64,000 nucleotides of DNA from Foliimonas ilicis (GTDB lineage Bacteria > Pseudomonadota > Alphaproteobacteria > Rhizobiales > Rhizobiaceae). Position numbers and translations under genes: made by a program. The number at the start of each line of letters is the position of its first letter. Positions within the stretch are counted from its first letter, which is position 1. The stretch spans positions 62,001 to 126,000 of the forward strand of contig NZ_JBDUUH010000007.1 in the NCBI RefSeq assembly GCF_039939195.1, in the 5' to 3' direction. This document shows positions 8,779 to 17,757 of this stretch, in pieces. The notes under the pieces were generated by a model. That model saw nothing but the letters and a program-made list of their open reading frames with translations. It did no database searches and was not told where the DNA came from.

Positions 8779-9105
8779 TTAGCTGGCCTTAGCGACGGCC
8801 TGTTCGAACGGACGGTATGCTTCCTTGGCGAGGTCTGCGTAAAGTTCGCTGATTTTTGTCGCTTCGGCGACGAAACCTTCATAAGCGCTTTTCGCGTAGT
8901 CGGCCTGCACCTGCACTGCCGACTCAAGTGACTTGGAGGAAATCAGCTTTTCGAAAGCAGCACCGCCATTCTCGAAACTTTTCTTGGTGTAATCGCCTGC
9001 CTCGGCCGCAATTGCCTGCGTGCCTTTCGAAAGAGCCGCAAAGCTCTTGAGGCTGTGATCTACGAATTCTGCACCGAAATTTCCGGCATTCTCAAACTGC
9101 GCCAT
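8779..9105 (-). CDS. Phasin family protein
   Basis: Phasins coat polyhydroxyalkanoate granules; in rhizobia some paralogues act as general small abundant helical proteins. The 108-residue product is alanine- and glutamate-rich, predicted all-helical, and has no membrane segment. SFAALSKGTQAIAAEAGDYT and the later YAKSAYEGFVAEATKISEL segment are typical of phasins. The start is ATG 9105 (MAQFENAGNF), with AGGGAAA six bases upstream; a longer in-frame extension to 9192 lacks a ribosome site and reads through the promoter. A strong promoter (9162-9189) and terminator (8719-8749) frame it as a single-gene unit. No PHA synthase is nearby, so a storage role is inference. Confidence 0.85.
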   Translation of the reverse strand: MAQFENAGNFGAEFVDHSLKSFAALSKGTQAIAAEAGDYTKKSFENGGAAFEKLISSKSLESAVQVQADYAKSAYEGFVAEATKISELYADLAKEAYRPFEQAVAKAS

Positions 9106-9161
9106 TTTTATTTCCCTTTTTTGTAGGAATTCGACGGACACCCGTCTTGTGCACTGCATTA

Positions 9162-9189
9162 ATTTTAGATGCGATGCACAAAAAGTCAA
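9162..9189 (-). promoter_or_regulatory. Sigma-70-like promoter of the phasin gene
   Basis: On the minus strand TTGACT (9184-9189) and TAAAAT (9162-9167) are separated by 16 bases, each one or two bases from consensus. Predicted transcription start is near 9155, about 50 bases ahead of the ATG. Confidence 0.65.
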
Positions 9190-9360
9190 CATTCGCGCGG
9201 TTCGGTATCAACGAGCCTGTAGGTAAAGCTCGAATTAAATGGTGAACGTTCCGGTTACCATAAACGGATTGGTAACGCTGCCCGCGTAACATGCCCCCTT
9301 AGACATGAGGCTGGACCTTTGCCGCCTCGGGCGAAACACAAATTCTCAAAGGGTGTAACA

Positions 9361-10713
9361 GTGCGCAAGGCGTTGTCGGGTATGGCTCTCCGAACATTAT
9401 TTTCTTTCAAAGGCGCGGTTGCCGCGTCGCTGGCATTGGCGATCTCCTTAACCGCCACGGTTCCAGCATCTGCGAATCCTAAATATGCAGCGATCGTCAT
9501 CGACGCGAATTCGGGAAAGACTCTTTTCCAATCGAGTGCCGATGAGCCGCGTTTTCCTGCGTCCCTCACCAAGATGATGACGCTCTACATGGTGTTCGAA
9601 GCCATGTCGTCGGGCAAACTGACCAAGGAAACGCGCATTCCGTTTTCGGCGCAGGCTGCCGCCATGCCGCCGACAAAGATCGGCGTGAAGGCTGGCAACT
9701 CGGTCACCACCGAAACGGTCATCCTGTCGCTCGTTACCAAATCGGCCAATGATGCCGCCGCCGCGATGGGCGAATATCTCGGCGGTTCCGAGCAGGGTTT
9801 TGCCCGTTTGATGACGCAGAAGGCCAAGCAGCTCGGCATGAACAACACCGTGTTCAGAAATGCTTCGGGCCTTCCGAACGACCAGCAGCTCACCACCGCG
9901 CGTGACATGGCGATCCTCGGCATAGCGCTGCGCGAGCATTATCCTCAGTATTATTCGTATTTTTCGACCAAGTCCTTCACGCTTGGCCGCCAGCGCATGG
10001 GCAACCACAATCGCCTGCTCGGCCGCGTCAGGGGTGTCGATGGCATCAAGACGGGTTACACCCGCGCTTCTGGCTTTAACCTGACCTCGTCGGTCGTCGA
10101 TGGGGATCGCAGCATCGTCGCGGTCGTCATGGGCGGCAAGTCCGGCGCCAGCCGTGACAACCATATGGCAGACCTCATCAAGAAGTATTTGCCTGCTGCA
10201 TCGACCCGCGACCGCGGTCCGCTCGTTGCCCGTGCCGGCAGCACGACATTTGTAACGATGGCCAGCGCCATCCTGCCGAAGAAGAACGCCCCTACCCCGG
10301 ATTTCCGTCCTGACAACGCTTTCGTAGCGATGGAAGAAGTGGCACCAACACGCCGTCCGTCCCAGCAGGTCGCATCGGCTGAGGCAGCCATCCAGGCATA
10401 TGCCGCGTCGGCTCCACGCCCGCAGGTCAATGTGGATGTCGATCCGGTGAATACGGCGTCTGTGCCAAGCGGTTGGGTAATCCAGGTCGCATCTTCAACG
10501 AGCCAGAGCGAAGCGCAGGCATTCCTCTCGAAGACCAGCGGTGCTGCACCGCAGGTTCTGGCAGACGCCTCGCCGTTTACCGTGCCTTTCCAGAATGGCA
10601 ACCAGACCTACTACCGCGCACGCTTTGCTGGTTTCGTGTCCAAGGACGCTGCCTGGAATGCATGTGGCGCTCTGAAGAAGCAGAAAATCGCCTGTTACGC
10701 CGTGCAGCAGTAA
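9361..10713 (+). CDS. D-alanyl-D-alanine carboxypeptidase (PBP5/6 family) with C-terminal SPOR domain
   Basis: This enzyme trims the terminal D-Ala of peptidoglycan stem peptides in the periplasm. The GTG start at 9361 follows AAAGGGTG at good spacing; a TTG at 9319 and an ATG at 9382 are alternatives. A signal peptide ends near VPASA. With the GTG start, the penicillin-binding motifs are SLTK (catalytic S68, K71), SAN (128-130) and KTG (230-232). After a proline/alanine-rich linker, a SPOR domain (GWVIQVASST to the end) closes the 450-residue protein; SPOR domains bind denuded glycan strands and concentrate proteins at the division site. The fusion suggests septal activity. Confidence 0.92.
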   Translation: MRKALSGMALRTLFSFKGAVAASLALAISLTATVPASANPKYAAIVIDANSGKTLFQSSADEPRFPASLTKMMTLYMVFEAMSSGKLTKETRIPFSAQAAAMPPTKIGVKAGNSVTTETVILSLVTKSANDAAAAMGEYLGGSEQGFARLMTQKAKQLGMNNTVFRNASGLPNDQQLTTARDMAILGIALREHYPQYYSYFSTKSFTLGRQRMGNHNRLLGRVRGVDGIKTGYTRASGFNLTSSVVDGDRSIVAVVMGGKSGASRDNHMADLIKKYLPAASTRDRGPLVARAGSTTFVTMASAILPKKNAPTPDFRPDNAFVAMEEVAPTRRPSQQVASAEAAIQAYAASAPRPQVNVDVDPVNTASVPSGWVIQVASSTSQSEAQAFLSKTSGAAPQVLADASPFTVPFQNGNQTYYRARFAGFVSKDAAWNACGALKKQKIACYAVQQ

Positions 10714-10756
10714 GCACGGCGTTCCGCCTCCCGGAAAGTAATTTGTCGAAGGAGTA

Positions 10757-11452
10757 TCAATTGTGATTGGAGAGCAGGACGTCCTTGGCTTCGTTGATTC
10801 TCGCCGCGAGAAAAGACGTACCTCCGAGATCGGGGTGCAGGCGCTGCATCAAGCGTCGATGCGCCTTGCGGACATCCGCAGCAGCGGCCCCCGCTTCAAG
10901 ACCAAGGACCTTGTAGGCCTCCTCCTTAGTCATGGCGCCAGAACTTGGCGCAGCTCCCTGCCTGTCGCGACCGTCCGCATTCGCGTCTTCGCGCCAGGCG
11001 GGAAATCGGCCATCAAGATAAGTCTGTAAAAGCTGGTCGCTTTCGGGATCCGAGCCGAGCTCCCGATGCAGCTCATTCAGTTCGTCGAGGCTCATGGAAT
11101 CGAGCGTCTTGCCTTCATGACGTCCCGCCAACACGAAACCATCCAGCGTCCCGCTGTCATGGTCCAGTTCCATTTCGATTGCCGCGGTTCTGACCGTAGA
11201 TGTCTTTCCCGGTGATTTTTGCTGGGACGAAATCCGCCGCGCCCATGTAAACCAGCCGAGCGCCAGCGAGATCAACCCGCCGCCAACGCCTGCGCGTCCC
11301 ATGAAAAGCATGATGACGCCGATCGCACCGAGCAAAATCGGGCCGACCATTCGCACCGTCGTTGCGATCTGTTTTGCATCGAGACGCACCAGCGCAACGC
11401 ACAGCATCGCCAGCAGCATGAACCCCGCCAGAACTCCCAGAAAAATACTCAT
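10757..11452 (-). CDS. Membrane-anchored J-domain protein
   Basis: The 231-residue protein has two N-terminal membrane segments (about residues 3-20 and 36-66, the second possibly two short spans), a middle soluble region, and a C-terminal J-domain (EEAYKVLGLEAGAAAADVRK then LHPDLGG) whose HPD tripeptide would stimulate the ATPase of an Hsp70 such as DnaK. J-domain at the C-terminus with an N-terminal anchor resembles the Pam18/TIM14 layout rather than DnaJ. It overlaps the VWA gene upstream by ATGA, so the two are translationally coupled. The client is unknown. Confidence in the J-domain is high; no specific role can be assigned. Confidence 0.88.
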   Translation of the reverse strand: MSIFLGVLAGFMLLAMLCVALVRLDAKQIATTVRMVGPILLGAIGVIMLFMGRAGVGGGLISLALGWFTWARRISSQQKSPGKTSTVRTAAIEMELDHDSGTLDGFVLAGRHEGKTLDSMSLDELNELHRELGSDPESDQLLQTYLDGRFPAWREDANADGRDRQGAAPSSGAMTKEEAYKVLGLEAGAAAADVRKAHRRLMQRLHPDLGGTSFLAARINEAKDVLLSNHN

Positions 11453-12183
11453 TTCGGGCCGCTTCCGCGCAGATTTTCGATCATCAGCCGATCATGTGGT
11501 GTGCCGCGCTGCTCCAGCGCCTTGAGCCCGCCTGTCGCGTAGACGGCGACCGTCGCCAGCAGTTTCGCCAGGGTTGCGGCAGATTGCCGGTCGAACCGGA
11601 ACCATGCGCCCTTGGACAGCCGGGCGATTTCCTTGAAAGCGATCTCTGCCGCCGAATCGCGCCCTTCCTGAAATATGAAGACCGGCGTTCCATGAAGGCC
11701 GAGGCGACCGGCTTTTTCGGCCAGATCGTCAACATTCTCTTCCATCGCATCGCCGATATAGACCAGTGCATTGACCTTTTTCTTGCCCGTCTCGGCCAGC
11801 GTATGCGCCAACACCTTGCCGATCTGCGTCTGGCCGCCCTGACAGGTGATTTTCGTCATCAAGTTTTTGAGAGATGCCGTATCGGCAACGAATTTGGACG
11901 CGCGGCATTCACCCAATCCGCGAAAATAGATGAGTTGCACATTGAGCGAACCGGCCTTGCCGACGGCATCGAACATTTCTGCCTGCAGCGAGCAGGCGAG
12001 ATCCCATGTCGGCTGACGGCTCATCGTGGCGTCCATCGCCAGTGTGAGACGTCCGGCATCCTGCCCGGTATTCTGGATCATGGCAGCGCGCGCCTGACGC
12101 ACGAACGCATCGATCTCGGCAGACTTCGAGACATTCCTGGCGACGCTCGTCGAGGTCGTGGCGGGTGGGCGTTTTTCATTCAT
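11449..12183 (-). CDS. VWA (von Willebrand factor A)-domain protein
   Basis: A soluble 244-residue protein with a VWA fold: LTLAMDATMSRQPTWD carries a metal-site motif of the form DxTxS (canonical DxSxS), followed by a threonine-bearing CQGGQTQIG segment and VNALVYIGDAMEEN, which supply the remaining metal-site positions. The start is ATG 12183 (MNEKRPPATT); a longer frame to 12246 has no support. No signal peptide is seen, so it is cytoplasmic. It overlaps the membrane J-domain gene by four bases. VWA proteins generally mediate metal-dependent protein contacts. I infer a functional pair with the J-domain protein from gene overlap only. Confidence 0.8.
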   Translation of the reverse strand: MNEKRPPATTSTSVARNVSKSAEIDAFVRQARAAMIQNTGQDAGRLTLAMDATMSRQPTWDLACSLQAEMFDAVGKAGSLNVQLIYFRGLGECRASKFVADTASLKNLMTKITCQGGQTQIGKVLAHTLAETGKKKVNALVYIGDAMEENVDDLAEKAGRLGLHGTPVFIFQEGRDSAAEIAFKEIARLSKGAWFRFDRQSAATLAKLLATVAVYATGGLKALEQRGTPHDRLMIENLRGSGPK

Positions 12184-12232
12184 GCTATGAACATGTGGCG
12201 ATCGCCACGAGCTTGCAAGCCCGCCCCGCGCG

Positions 12233-12664
12233 TCAAAGCAGCCCAAGGTCCGCCAGTTCGCGCTTCAGATTCGGCGGAAGCTCTGCCGCGCTACCGGTCC
12301 CGATGTCGGCCGGCGCATCGGTGTCTTTGAGATAACGCCATCCCTGAAATGCGCGGCGCGGCTGCCAGTCAGTGCGAATGACATTTGGTTTGAGCACGAG
12401 CTGGCAGCGGGAAATGCCTTCGCTATCCGTAAACGGACGCACCTCAAGCAAGCGCTGACGGCATTGCACATTGCCCTTGATAACCCAATAGAGCGAACCG
12501 CCATCGACAAGTTCGGCCGCGCGCGTCGGCACCATGCGTGTGGTGTGGAATTGCTCGACCGGCTGGCCAGCGCGACGCTTTTCCTCAAGGCGGAAGGCAA
12601 TCCACTCCTCGAGGTCTTCGACGCTGCTGCAGCCGACGCAGAGTTTTATGAGGTTCAGTGCCAT
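12233..12664 (-). CDS. DUF1489 family protein
   Basis: A 143-residue soluble protein of the alphaproteobacterial DUF1489 family. Recognisable features are the N-terminal LIKLCVGCSSVEDLEEW, then HTTRMVPTRAAEL, YWVIKGNVQCRQRLL and the WQPRRAFQGWRYL segment near residue 110. No enzyme motif or membrane segment is visible and I know of no function for the family. It lies 49 bp upstream of the VWA/J-domain pair on the same strand and may head that operon. Confidence 0.8.
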   Translation of the reverse strand: MALNLIKLCVGCSSVEDLEEWIAFRLEEKRRAGQPVEQFHTTRMVPTRAAELVDGGSLYWVIKGNVQCRQRLLEVRPFTDSEGISRCQLVLKPNVIRTDWQPRRAFQGWRYLKDTDAPADIGTGSAAELPPNLKRELADLGLL

Positions 12665-12728
12665 ATCAAGAGATTTAGCGAGTGCGCTCGCCCGGTCAAC
12701 AGTCCAGGCCGGTTCTCCACAGAGCGCG

Positions 12729-14129
12729 TCAGCATTCCACCACGTTCACCGCGAGACCGCCAAGGCTCGTTTCCTTGTATTTCTCGTTCATATCCATGCC
12801 GGTCTGGCGCATGGTTTCGATTGCTGCATCGAGCGGCACGAAATGTGTGCCGTCGCCCTTTGTCGCAAGCGAGGCCGCCGTGACTGCCTTCACAGCGCCC
12901 AGCGCGTTGCGCTCGATACAAGGCACCTGAACGAGACCACCTACCGGATCGCAGGTCATTCCAAGATGATGTTCAAGCGCGATTTCCGCTGCATTCTCGA
13001 TCTGCGCGGGCGAACCGCCCATCACCGCGGCAAGGCCTGCCGCCGCCATTGCCGAGGCCGAACCGACCTCACCCTGACAGCCGACTTCCGCTCCGGAGAT
13101 CGAGGCGTTGGTCTTGATGATTCCACCGATTGCGGCAGCCGTCAGCAGAAAATCGCGGATGCCGCGCTGGTCGGCATCGACATGGAAATGCAGCCAATAA
13201 CGCAGCACCGCAGGCAAAACACCGGCAGCGCCATTCGTCGGCGCAGTCACAACGCGCCCGCCAGCCGCATTTTCTTCATTCACCGCCATCGCGTAGATCG
13301 ACAGCCAGTCATTCGCCAAAAGCGGATTGGGCCGGTTCTGGCGCCATTCTTCCTGGAGCTTGTCGTGAAGAAAGCGCGCCCGGCGTTTTACCTTCAGCCC
13401 GCCCGGCATGATGCCGTCCTGCGAAAGCCCACGCTCGATACAGCCGCGCATCGCATCCCAGATGCGGTCCAAACCAGCATCGAGTTGCTCGCGTGTTACG
13501 TGGGTTTCCTCATTAATACGCTTCATTTCAGCGATGGAAAGCCCGCTTTCGCCCGCCATTTTCAGCATTTCGACGGCATTCTTGAACGGATAAGGCACGG
13601 TTTTGCCCGTCTGTTTCTGCCCGGTCGTCTTCATGCGCTGAAGCTCTTCATCGGAAACGACGAAACCGCCCCCGATCGAGTAATAGATGCGCTTCAAAAG
13701 CAGACGGTCTTCACCGTCATACGCGTAGAACGCCATACCATTCGCATGGCCGAGCAACGGCGTTTTCTTGTCCAGAACGAGATCCGTTCCCGGGTCGAAA
13801 CGATAGGAGGGATGGCCGGGAGGCGAGACTTGTTTGGTGGAGTTGATTTCCTCGATAATGCCGTCAACCTTATCGGGATCGACCGTAACCGGTGTCAGTC
13901 CCGTCAATCCAAGCACGACGGCCCGGTCGGTTCCATGCCCTACGCCCGTATAAGCGAGCGACCCGTGCAAGCTTGCGCCCAGTTTTTCAACCTTCGCACC
14001 AGCGGGACGCGGCCAGTCATCGCCTGCGAGCTCTTCCAGAAAGCGCACGGCAGCCGTCATCGGGCCCATCGTGTGCGAGCTCGAAGGGCCTATCCCGATT
14101 TTGAAAAGGTCGAAAACCGACAGAAACAA
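12729..14129 (-). CDS. sdaA: L-serine ammonia-lyase (L-serine dehydratase), iron-sulfur type
   Basis: SdaA deaminates L-serine to pyruvate using a [4Fe-4S] cluster. The single-chain 466-residue form matches the E. coli enzymes. The N-terminal SVFDLFKIGIGPSSSHTMGP signature is present at residues 4-23. Cluster cysteines are C350 (VGCQGEVGSASA), C392 (TCDPVGG) and C404 (VPCIERN), with the same 42 and 12 residue spacing as the family; the terminal Cys466 ends the chain as in bacterial homologues, where it plugs the active site. The gene stands alone on the minus strand, with a microprotein gene further upstream. Confidence 0.97.
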   Translation of the reverse strand: MFLSVFDLFKIGIGPSSSHTMGPMTAAVRFLEELAGDDWPRPAGAKVEKLGASLHGSLAYTGVGHGTDRAVVLGLTGLTPVTVDPDKVDGIIEEINSTKQVSPPGHPSYRFDPGTDLVLDKKTPLLGHANGMAFYAYDGEDRLLLKRIYYSIGGGFVVSDEELQRMKTTGQKQTGKTVPYPFKNAVEMLKMAGESGLSIAEMKRINEETHVTREQLDAGLDRIWDAMRGCIERGLSQDGIMPGGLKVKRRARFLHDKLQEEWRQNRPNPLLANDWLSIYAMAVNEENAAGGRVVTAPTNGAAGVLPAVLRYWLHFHVDADQRGIRDFLLTAAAIGGIIKTNASISGAEVGCQGEVGSASAMAAAGLAAVMGGSPAQIENAAEIALEHHLGMTCDPVGGLVQVPCIERNALGAVKAVTAASLATKGDGTHFVPLDAAIETMRQTGMDMNEKYKETSLGGLAVNVVEC

Positions 14130-14284
14130 TTTGCTGTGTCCTCAAATCCGATAGCGTGGGCTATCGGATATAAGATGATGTGTCGAATTTTTCGAGGAAA
14201 TGGGCTTCGCACCCCCCGCCGTTTGCTAGCGCATCAACGACACTTGGCAAATCACTGTATTCGAATTTACGGTTTGGTTGAAGC

Positions 14285-14413
14285 TCAGCTTGCAGCGAGA
14301 ACCGCGGCGGTTTCGGTTCCGCCGACGAGCCAAGCGAGCAGGATGATACCTGCAAAAGCGATCACTGCCTTGGCCGTCAGGCCCCAGCAGGATTTTTGAA
14401 CGCCATCGTCCAT
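14285..14413 (-). CDS. Predicted 42-residue single-span membrane microprotein
   Basis: The frame runs from ATG 14413 to TGA 14285. AGGA precedes the start by six bases. The product begins MDDGVQKSCWGLTAKAV and has one hydrophobic helix at about residues 14-31 (AVIAFAGIILLAWLVGG), ending ETAAVLAAS. Its composition (one helix, short acidic and polar ends) is that of a genuine small inner-membrane protein. It lies 155 bp upstream of sdaA on the same strand and is divergent from the DUF599 gene. I recognise no named family. Confidence 0.55.
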   Translation of the reverse strand: MDDGVQKSCWGLTAKAVIAFAGIILLAWLVGGTETAAVLAAS

Positions 14414-14678
14414 GATTGTCCTGTATCTTTCGCGTTGAACCAATCGTTCAACACCATCCGCCTATCGGCAGGGAGCGATTTACTACTCTTTAACCAATCA
14501 TTTCGCAACTGCGAAACAAGGCGAAAAACAGACAAATCTTGCACGGCAGCCATGCGAATTTGCTGGCCGTGCCAACGAATTCAATCGTTTGGCGCCGGTT
14601 CCTTACTGCACGCATTTTCAATATGTTTGGCTGCATTGTGGCAAGGTGTACAAACCATAGCAAAGCAGGCTGATTTAA

Positions 14679-15440
14679 GTGGCGGACATGGCCGATTCAT
14701 ATTTTCTGACACTCACCGATTACGCCGCTTTGGCGCTTTTCATCGTCGCATGGCTCGTCCACGGAATGGCTTCCGACGGCAGGATCGTCGGCCGCGTTTC
14801 CTTGACCAACGCAATGAATGCACAGCGCGAAGCCTGGATGCGGACCATGGCGAAGCGTGAACTCAGAATGATCGACACGAGCATCATGGTCGGTCTGCAA
14901 CAGGGAACGGCGTTCTTCGCGTCCAGCGCGCTTATCGCGGTCGGCGGCTGCTTCGCGCTTCTTGGCGCGTCCGATCACGTCTTGAATGTCATGTCGGAAC
15001 TCTCGCTTGCAGAAAAGCCGCTCCGCTCCGTTTTCGAAATCAAGGTGCTTGGCCTGATAACGATTTTGGCCTTCGCATTTTTCAAATTCGGCTGGTCGTA
15101 CCGGCTCTTCAACTATTGCTCGATCCTCATCGGCGCCGTTCCGATGGTCAAGGAAGGCGCGGCACATGGCTGGGAACTGGAAGTCGCACTCGGCCGCGCT
15201 ATCAAGATGAACATCCTGGCAGGCCGGCATTTCAATTCCGGGCTGCGTGCGGTGTTCTTTTCGATCGGCTATCTCGGCTGGTTCATCGATCCGCTTGTGT
15301 TCGTACTGACAACCATCCTGCTGTTTGCAGTACTCCTGCGCCGCCAGTTTTTCTCGGCAGCCCGGCAGGCCGTCATTGTTTCCGATCAGGAAGCGTCAGG
15401 GCCGGGAAATACCGAGTCGATCCTGCCGGAAAAGCGATAG
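14679..15440 (+). CDS. DUF599 family integral membrane protein
   Basis: A 253-residue protein with about four membrane segments (near residues 11-28, 73-95, 118-137 and 200-225), matching DUF599, a family without known function. Conserved features include AWLVHG after the first span, a WMRTMAKRELRMIDTSIM segment, and FKFGWSYRLFNYCSILIGA. GTG 14679 is spaced correctly from AGCAGG upstream; ATG 14688, three codons later, is the alternative. The last 55 bases overlap the end of the convergent YdcF-like gene. Confidence 0.83.
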   Translation: MADMADSYFLTLTDYAALALFIVAWLVHGMASDGRIVGRVSLTNAMNAQREAWMRTMAKRELRMIDTSIMVGLQQGTAFFASSALIAVGGCFALLGASDHVLNVMSELSLAEKPLRSVFEIKVLGLITILAFAFFKFGWSYRLFNYCSILIGAVPMVKEGAAHGWELEVALGRAIKMNILAGRHFNSGLRAVFFSIGYLGWFIDPLVFVLTTILLFAVLLRRQFFSAARQAVIVSDQEASGPGNTESILPEKR

Positions 15441-16186
15441 GCGAAAAGACCGATCCACTCGCGAATGCCGAGCGTCGCGTTCTGCACGCTGTCCAGTGCA
15501 TTGTCCTTGAAGAAGCCAATGCCTTCCTCACCGGATGTGCGGTAATCGGTCGGCCAGGGCAGAACGGCGAAATCCGCTTTCCTGAACAGCGCCATCGAAC
15601 GCGGCATGTGAAACGCCGAGGTAATCAGCAGCCAGGTTTCGCCGGGCTGCGGATTGACCAGTTCTTTTGAAAACACGGCGTTTTCAAACGTATTGCGCGA
15701 GCGGTTCTCCAGCGTCATCCGGCTCGTCTCGACGCCAAGCGCATTGAGCAGGCGCGGCGCGGTGTCTGCATCGCCCTCGCCTTCAAGGATTAACTCGCCG
15801 GAACCACCCGAGATGACGATTTTCGCCTCAGGGAAACGTCTCGCCAGAACGGCAGTCTCGACGAAACGATCCGCCGCATTGTTCAGCTCATAGCCGCCGC
15901 GCGCCAGATTGATCGCGCCTTCGAAGCCGCCGCCGAGAACGATGATGCCGTCGATGCGCTCCGGCAATTGCGGGCGCGCAAAGCGTTCTTCAAGCGGGTT
16001 GAGCAACATCGCGCCGAACGAGGTCCAGACGACCAGAACCAGGATCAAAAGGCTCGCCAGCGAAAGCGTTGCCGCGAGCCGCCGCATCCTGAGCCAGCCG
16101 AGGAAAATCGCGGCAAAGATCAGGAAGATGACCAGGTTCAACGGTTGAATGAAGAACCAGAAGACCTTGGAGAGTACGAAGAACAT
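15386..16186 (-). CDS. YdcF/ElyC/SanA-like DUF218 membrane protein
   Basis: The 266-residue protein has two N-terminal membrane segments (about 4-30 and 35-60) and an extracytoplasmic DUF218 domain. The domain shows DGIIVLGGGFEGAINLARGGYEL, KIVISGGSGELI, LENRSRNTFENAVFS and LLITSAFHMPRSMALF, the four conserved blocks of the ElyC/SanA/YdcF group. Members affect envelope integrity and carrier-lipid-linked steps in enterobacteria; the biochemical activity is not settled. Its 3' end overlaps the convergent DUF599 gene by 55 bp. gatA ends 38 bp upstream on the same strand. Confidence 0.85.
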   Translation of the reverse strand: MFFVLSKVFWFFIQPLNLVIFLIFAAIFLGWLRMRRLAATLSLASLLILVLVVWTSFGAMLLNPLEERFARPQLPERIDGIIVLGGGFEGAINLARGGYELNNAADRFVETAVLARRFPEAKIVISGGSGELILEGEGDADTAPRLLNALGVETSRMTLENRSRNTFENAVFSKELVNPQPGETWLLITSAFHMPRSMALFRKADFAVLPWPTDYRTSGEEGIGFFKDNALDSVQNATLGIREWIGLFAYRFSGRIDSVFPGPDAS

Positions 16187-16224
16187 CGATCAGCCCCCGC
16201 TTTTCGTGCGTTCTGCGTTTATGC

Positions 16225-17706
16225 CTACCACCATTTGTCCGGTGCAAAGCGTCCGGCTGCCTTTTCGATGACATCGGCAGTCTGGAACAGCGATTCCTCG
16301 TCGAACGGACGGCCGATAAGCTGCAAGCCGAGCGGCAGACCTTTCGAATCGAGCCCGGCCGGAACAGCGATACCCGGCAGTCCCGCCATGTTCACCGTCA
16401 CCGTAAAAATGTCATTCAGGTACATTTTGACTGGATCGGAAGCCATTTCCTCGTCGGCAATACCGAATGCAGCGGATGGCGTTGCAGGCGTCAGGATGAC
16501 ATCGACGCCCGCATTGAACGCGTCTTCGAAATCCTTCTTGATCAGCGTGCGAACCTTCTGCGCCTGCAGATAATAAGCGTCGTAATAACCGGCCGAGAGA
16601 ACATAGGTGCCGATCATGATGCGGCGCTTCACTTCGCGGCCGAAACCGGCGGCGCGGGTGTTTTCGTACATCTCGGCAATGTCCTTGCCCGGAACGCGCA
16701 GGCCATAGCGTACGCCATCATAACGGGCGAGGTTCGACGAAGCTTCGGCAGGTGCCACGATGTAATAGGCAGGCAACGCATATTTCGTATGCGGAAGCGA
16801 AATATTGACGATTTCCGCACCGGCTTCCTTCAGCCAGGCGATGCCCTGCGCCCAGAGCTTTTCGATTTCTTCCGGCATGCCATCGACACGGTATTCTTTC
16901 GGAATGCCGATCTTCATGCCCTTTACGGACTTGCCGATTGCCGCCTCATAATCCGGCACTGCGCGGTCGACCGAAGTCGTATCCTTCGCATCCACCGAAG
17001 CCATCGACTTCAACAGGATTGCGGCGTCGCGAACGTCGCGTGCGATCGGGCCAGCCTGATCGAGCGAGGATGCGAAGGCCACCGTGCCCCAACGGGAAAC
17101 GCGACCATAGGTCGGCTTGATGCCGACCGTGCCGGTGAATGCCGCAGGCTGGCGGATCGAACCGCCTGTGTCCGTGGCAGTCGCACCAGCGCAGAGCCAT
17201 GCGGAAACTGCGGAAGCCGAACCGCCAGATGAGCCGCCGGGCACCAGATCCTTGTTCGAATCCGTGCCGCGCCAGGGGTTTTTCACCGCGCCGTAATAGG
17301 AAGTCTCGTTGGACGAGCCCATCGCGAACTCATCCATGTTGAGCTTGCCCAGCATAACCGCGCCGTCAGCCCAGAGATTGGCCGTGACGGTCGATTCGTA
17401 ATGCGGCTTGAAACCGTCCAGCACATGGCTGCATGCCTGCGTGTGGACGCCCTCGGTCGCAAACAGATCCTTGATGCCGAGCGGAATGCCTTCCAGCGTT
17501 CCGCCATTACCGACGGCGAGCTTCGCATCCGAAGCCTTCGCCATGTCGCGCGCCTTGTCATGCGTGACCGCGATATAGGCATTGAGCGTCGGATTGGCCG
17601 CGTCGATGGCGTTCAGGTACGAATCCGTGAGTTCGGATGCGGAAAATTCCTTGTCGCGCAGCGCCTTGCGGGCTTCGGCAATCGTCAGCTTGATAAGTTC
17701 GCTCAT
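16225..17706 (-). CDS. gatA: Glutamyl-tRNA(Gln)/aspartyl-tRNA(Asn) amidotransferase subunit A
   Basis: GatA is the amidase of GatCAB, releasing ammonia from glutamine to convert mischarged Glu-tRNA(Gln) or Asp-tRNA(Asn). The 493-residue protein carries the amidase signature GGSSGGSASAVSAW. The Ser-cisSer-Lys triad is K79 (GIKDLF), S159 and S183 (DTGGSIRQPA), matching the spacing of characterised GatA enzymes. gatC lies 51 bp upstream on the same strand. gatB is not in the window. Confidence 0.97.
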   Translation of the reverse strand: MSELIKLTIAEARKALRDKEFSASELTDSYLNAIDAANPTLNAYIAVTHDKARDMAKASDAKLAVGNGGTLEGIPLGIKDLFATEGVHTQACSHVLDGFKPHYESTVTANLWADGAVMLGKLNMDEFAMGSSNETSYYGAVKNPWRGTDSNKDLVPGGSSGGSASAVSAWLCAGATATDTGGSIRQPAAFTGTVGIKPTYGRVSRWGTVAFASSLDQAGPIARDVRDAAILLKSMASVDAKDTTSVDRAVPDYEAAIGKSVKGMKIGIPKEYRVDGMPEEIEKLWAQGIAWLKEAGAEIVNISLPHTKYALPAYYIVAPAEASSNLARYDGVRYGLRVPGKDIAEMYENTRAAGFGREVKRRIMIGTYVLSAGYYDAYYLQAQKVRTLIKKDFEDAFNAGVDVILTPATPSAAFGIADEEMASDPVKMYLNDIFTVTVNMAGLPGIAVPAGLDSKGLPLGLQLIGRPFDEESLFQTADVIEKAAGRFAPDKWW

Positions 17707-17757
17707 ACACTCAAATCCAGATTCTATTCGCGGAAGCTCGGCGTCTTGCGACGCGAC

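Noticed and set aside
12534..14399. 621-codon plus-strand frame opposite sdaA
   Set aside because: Spans sdaA, whose cysteine motifs are intact, and also runs through the microprotein gene; composition is that of a shadow frame.
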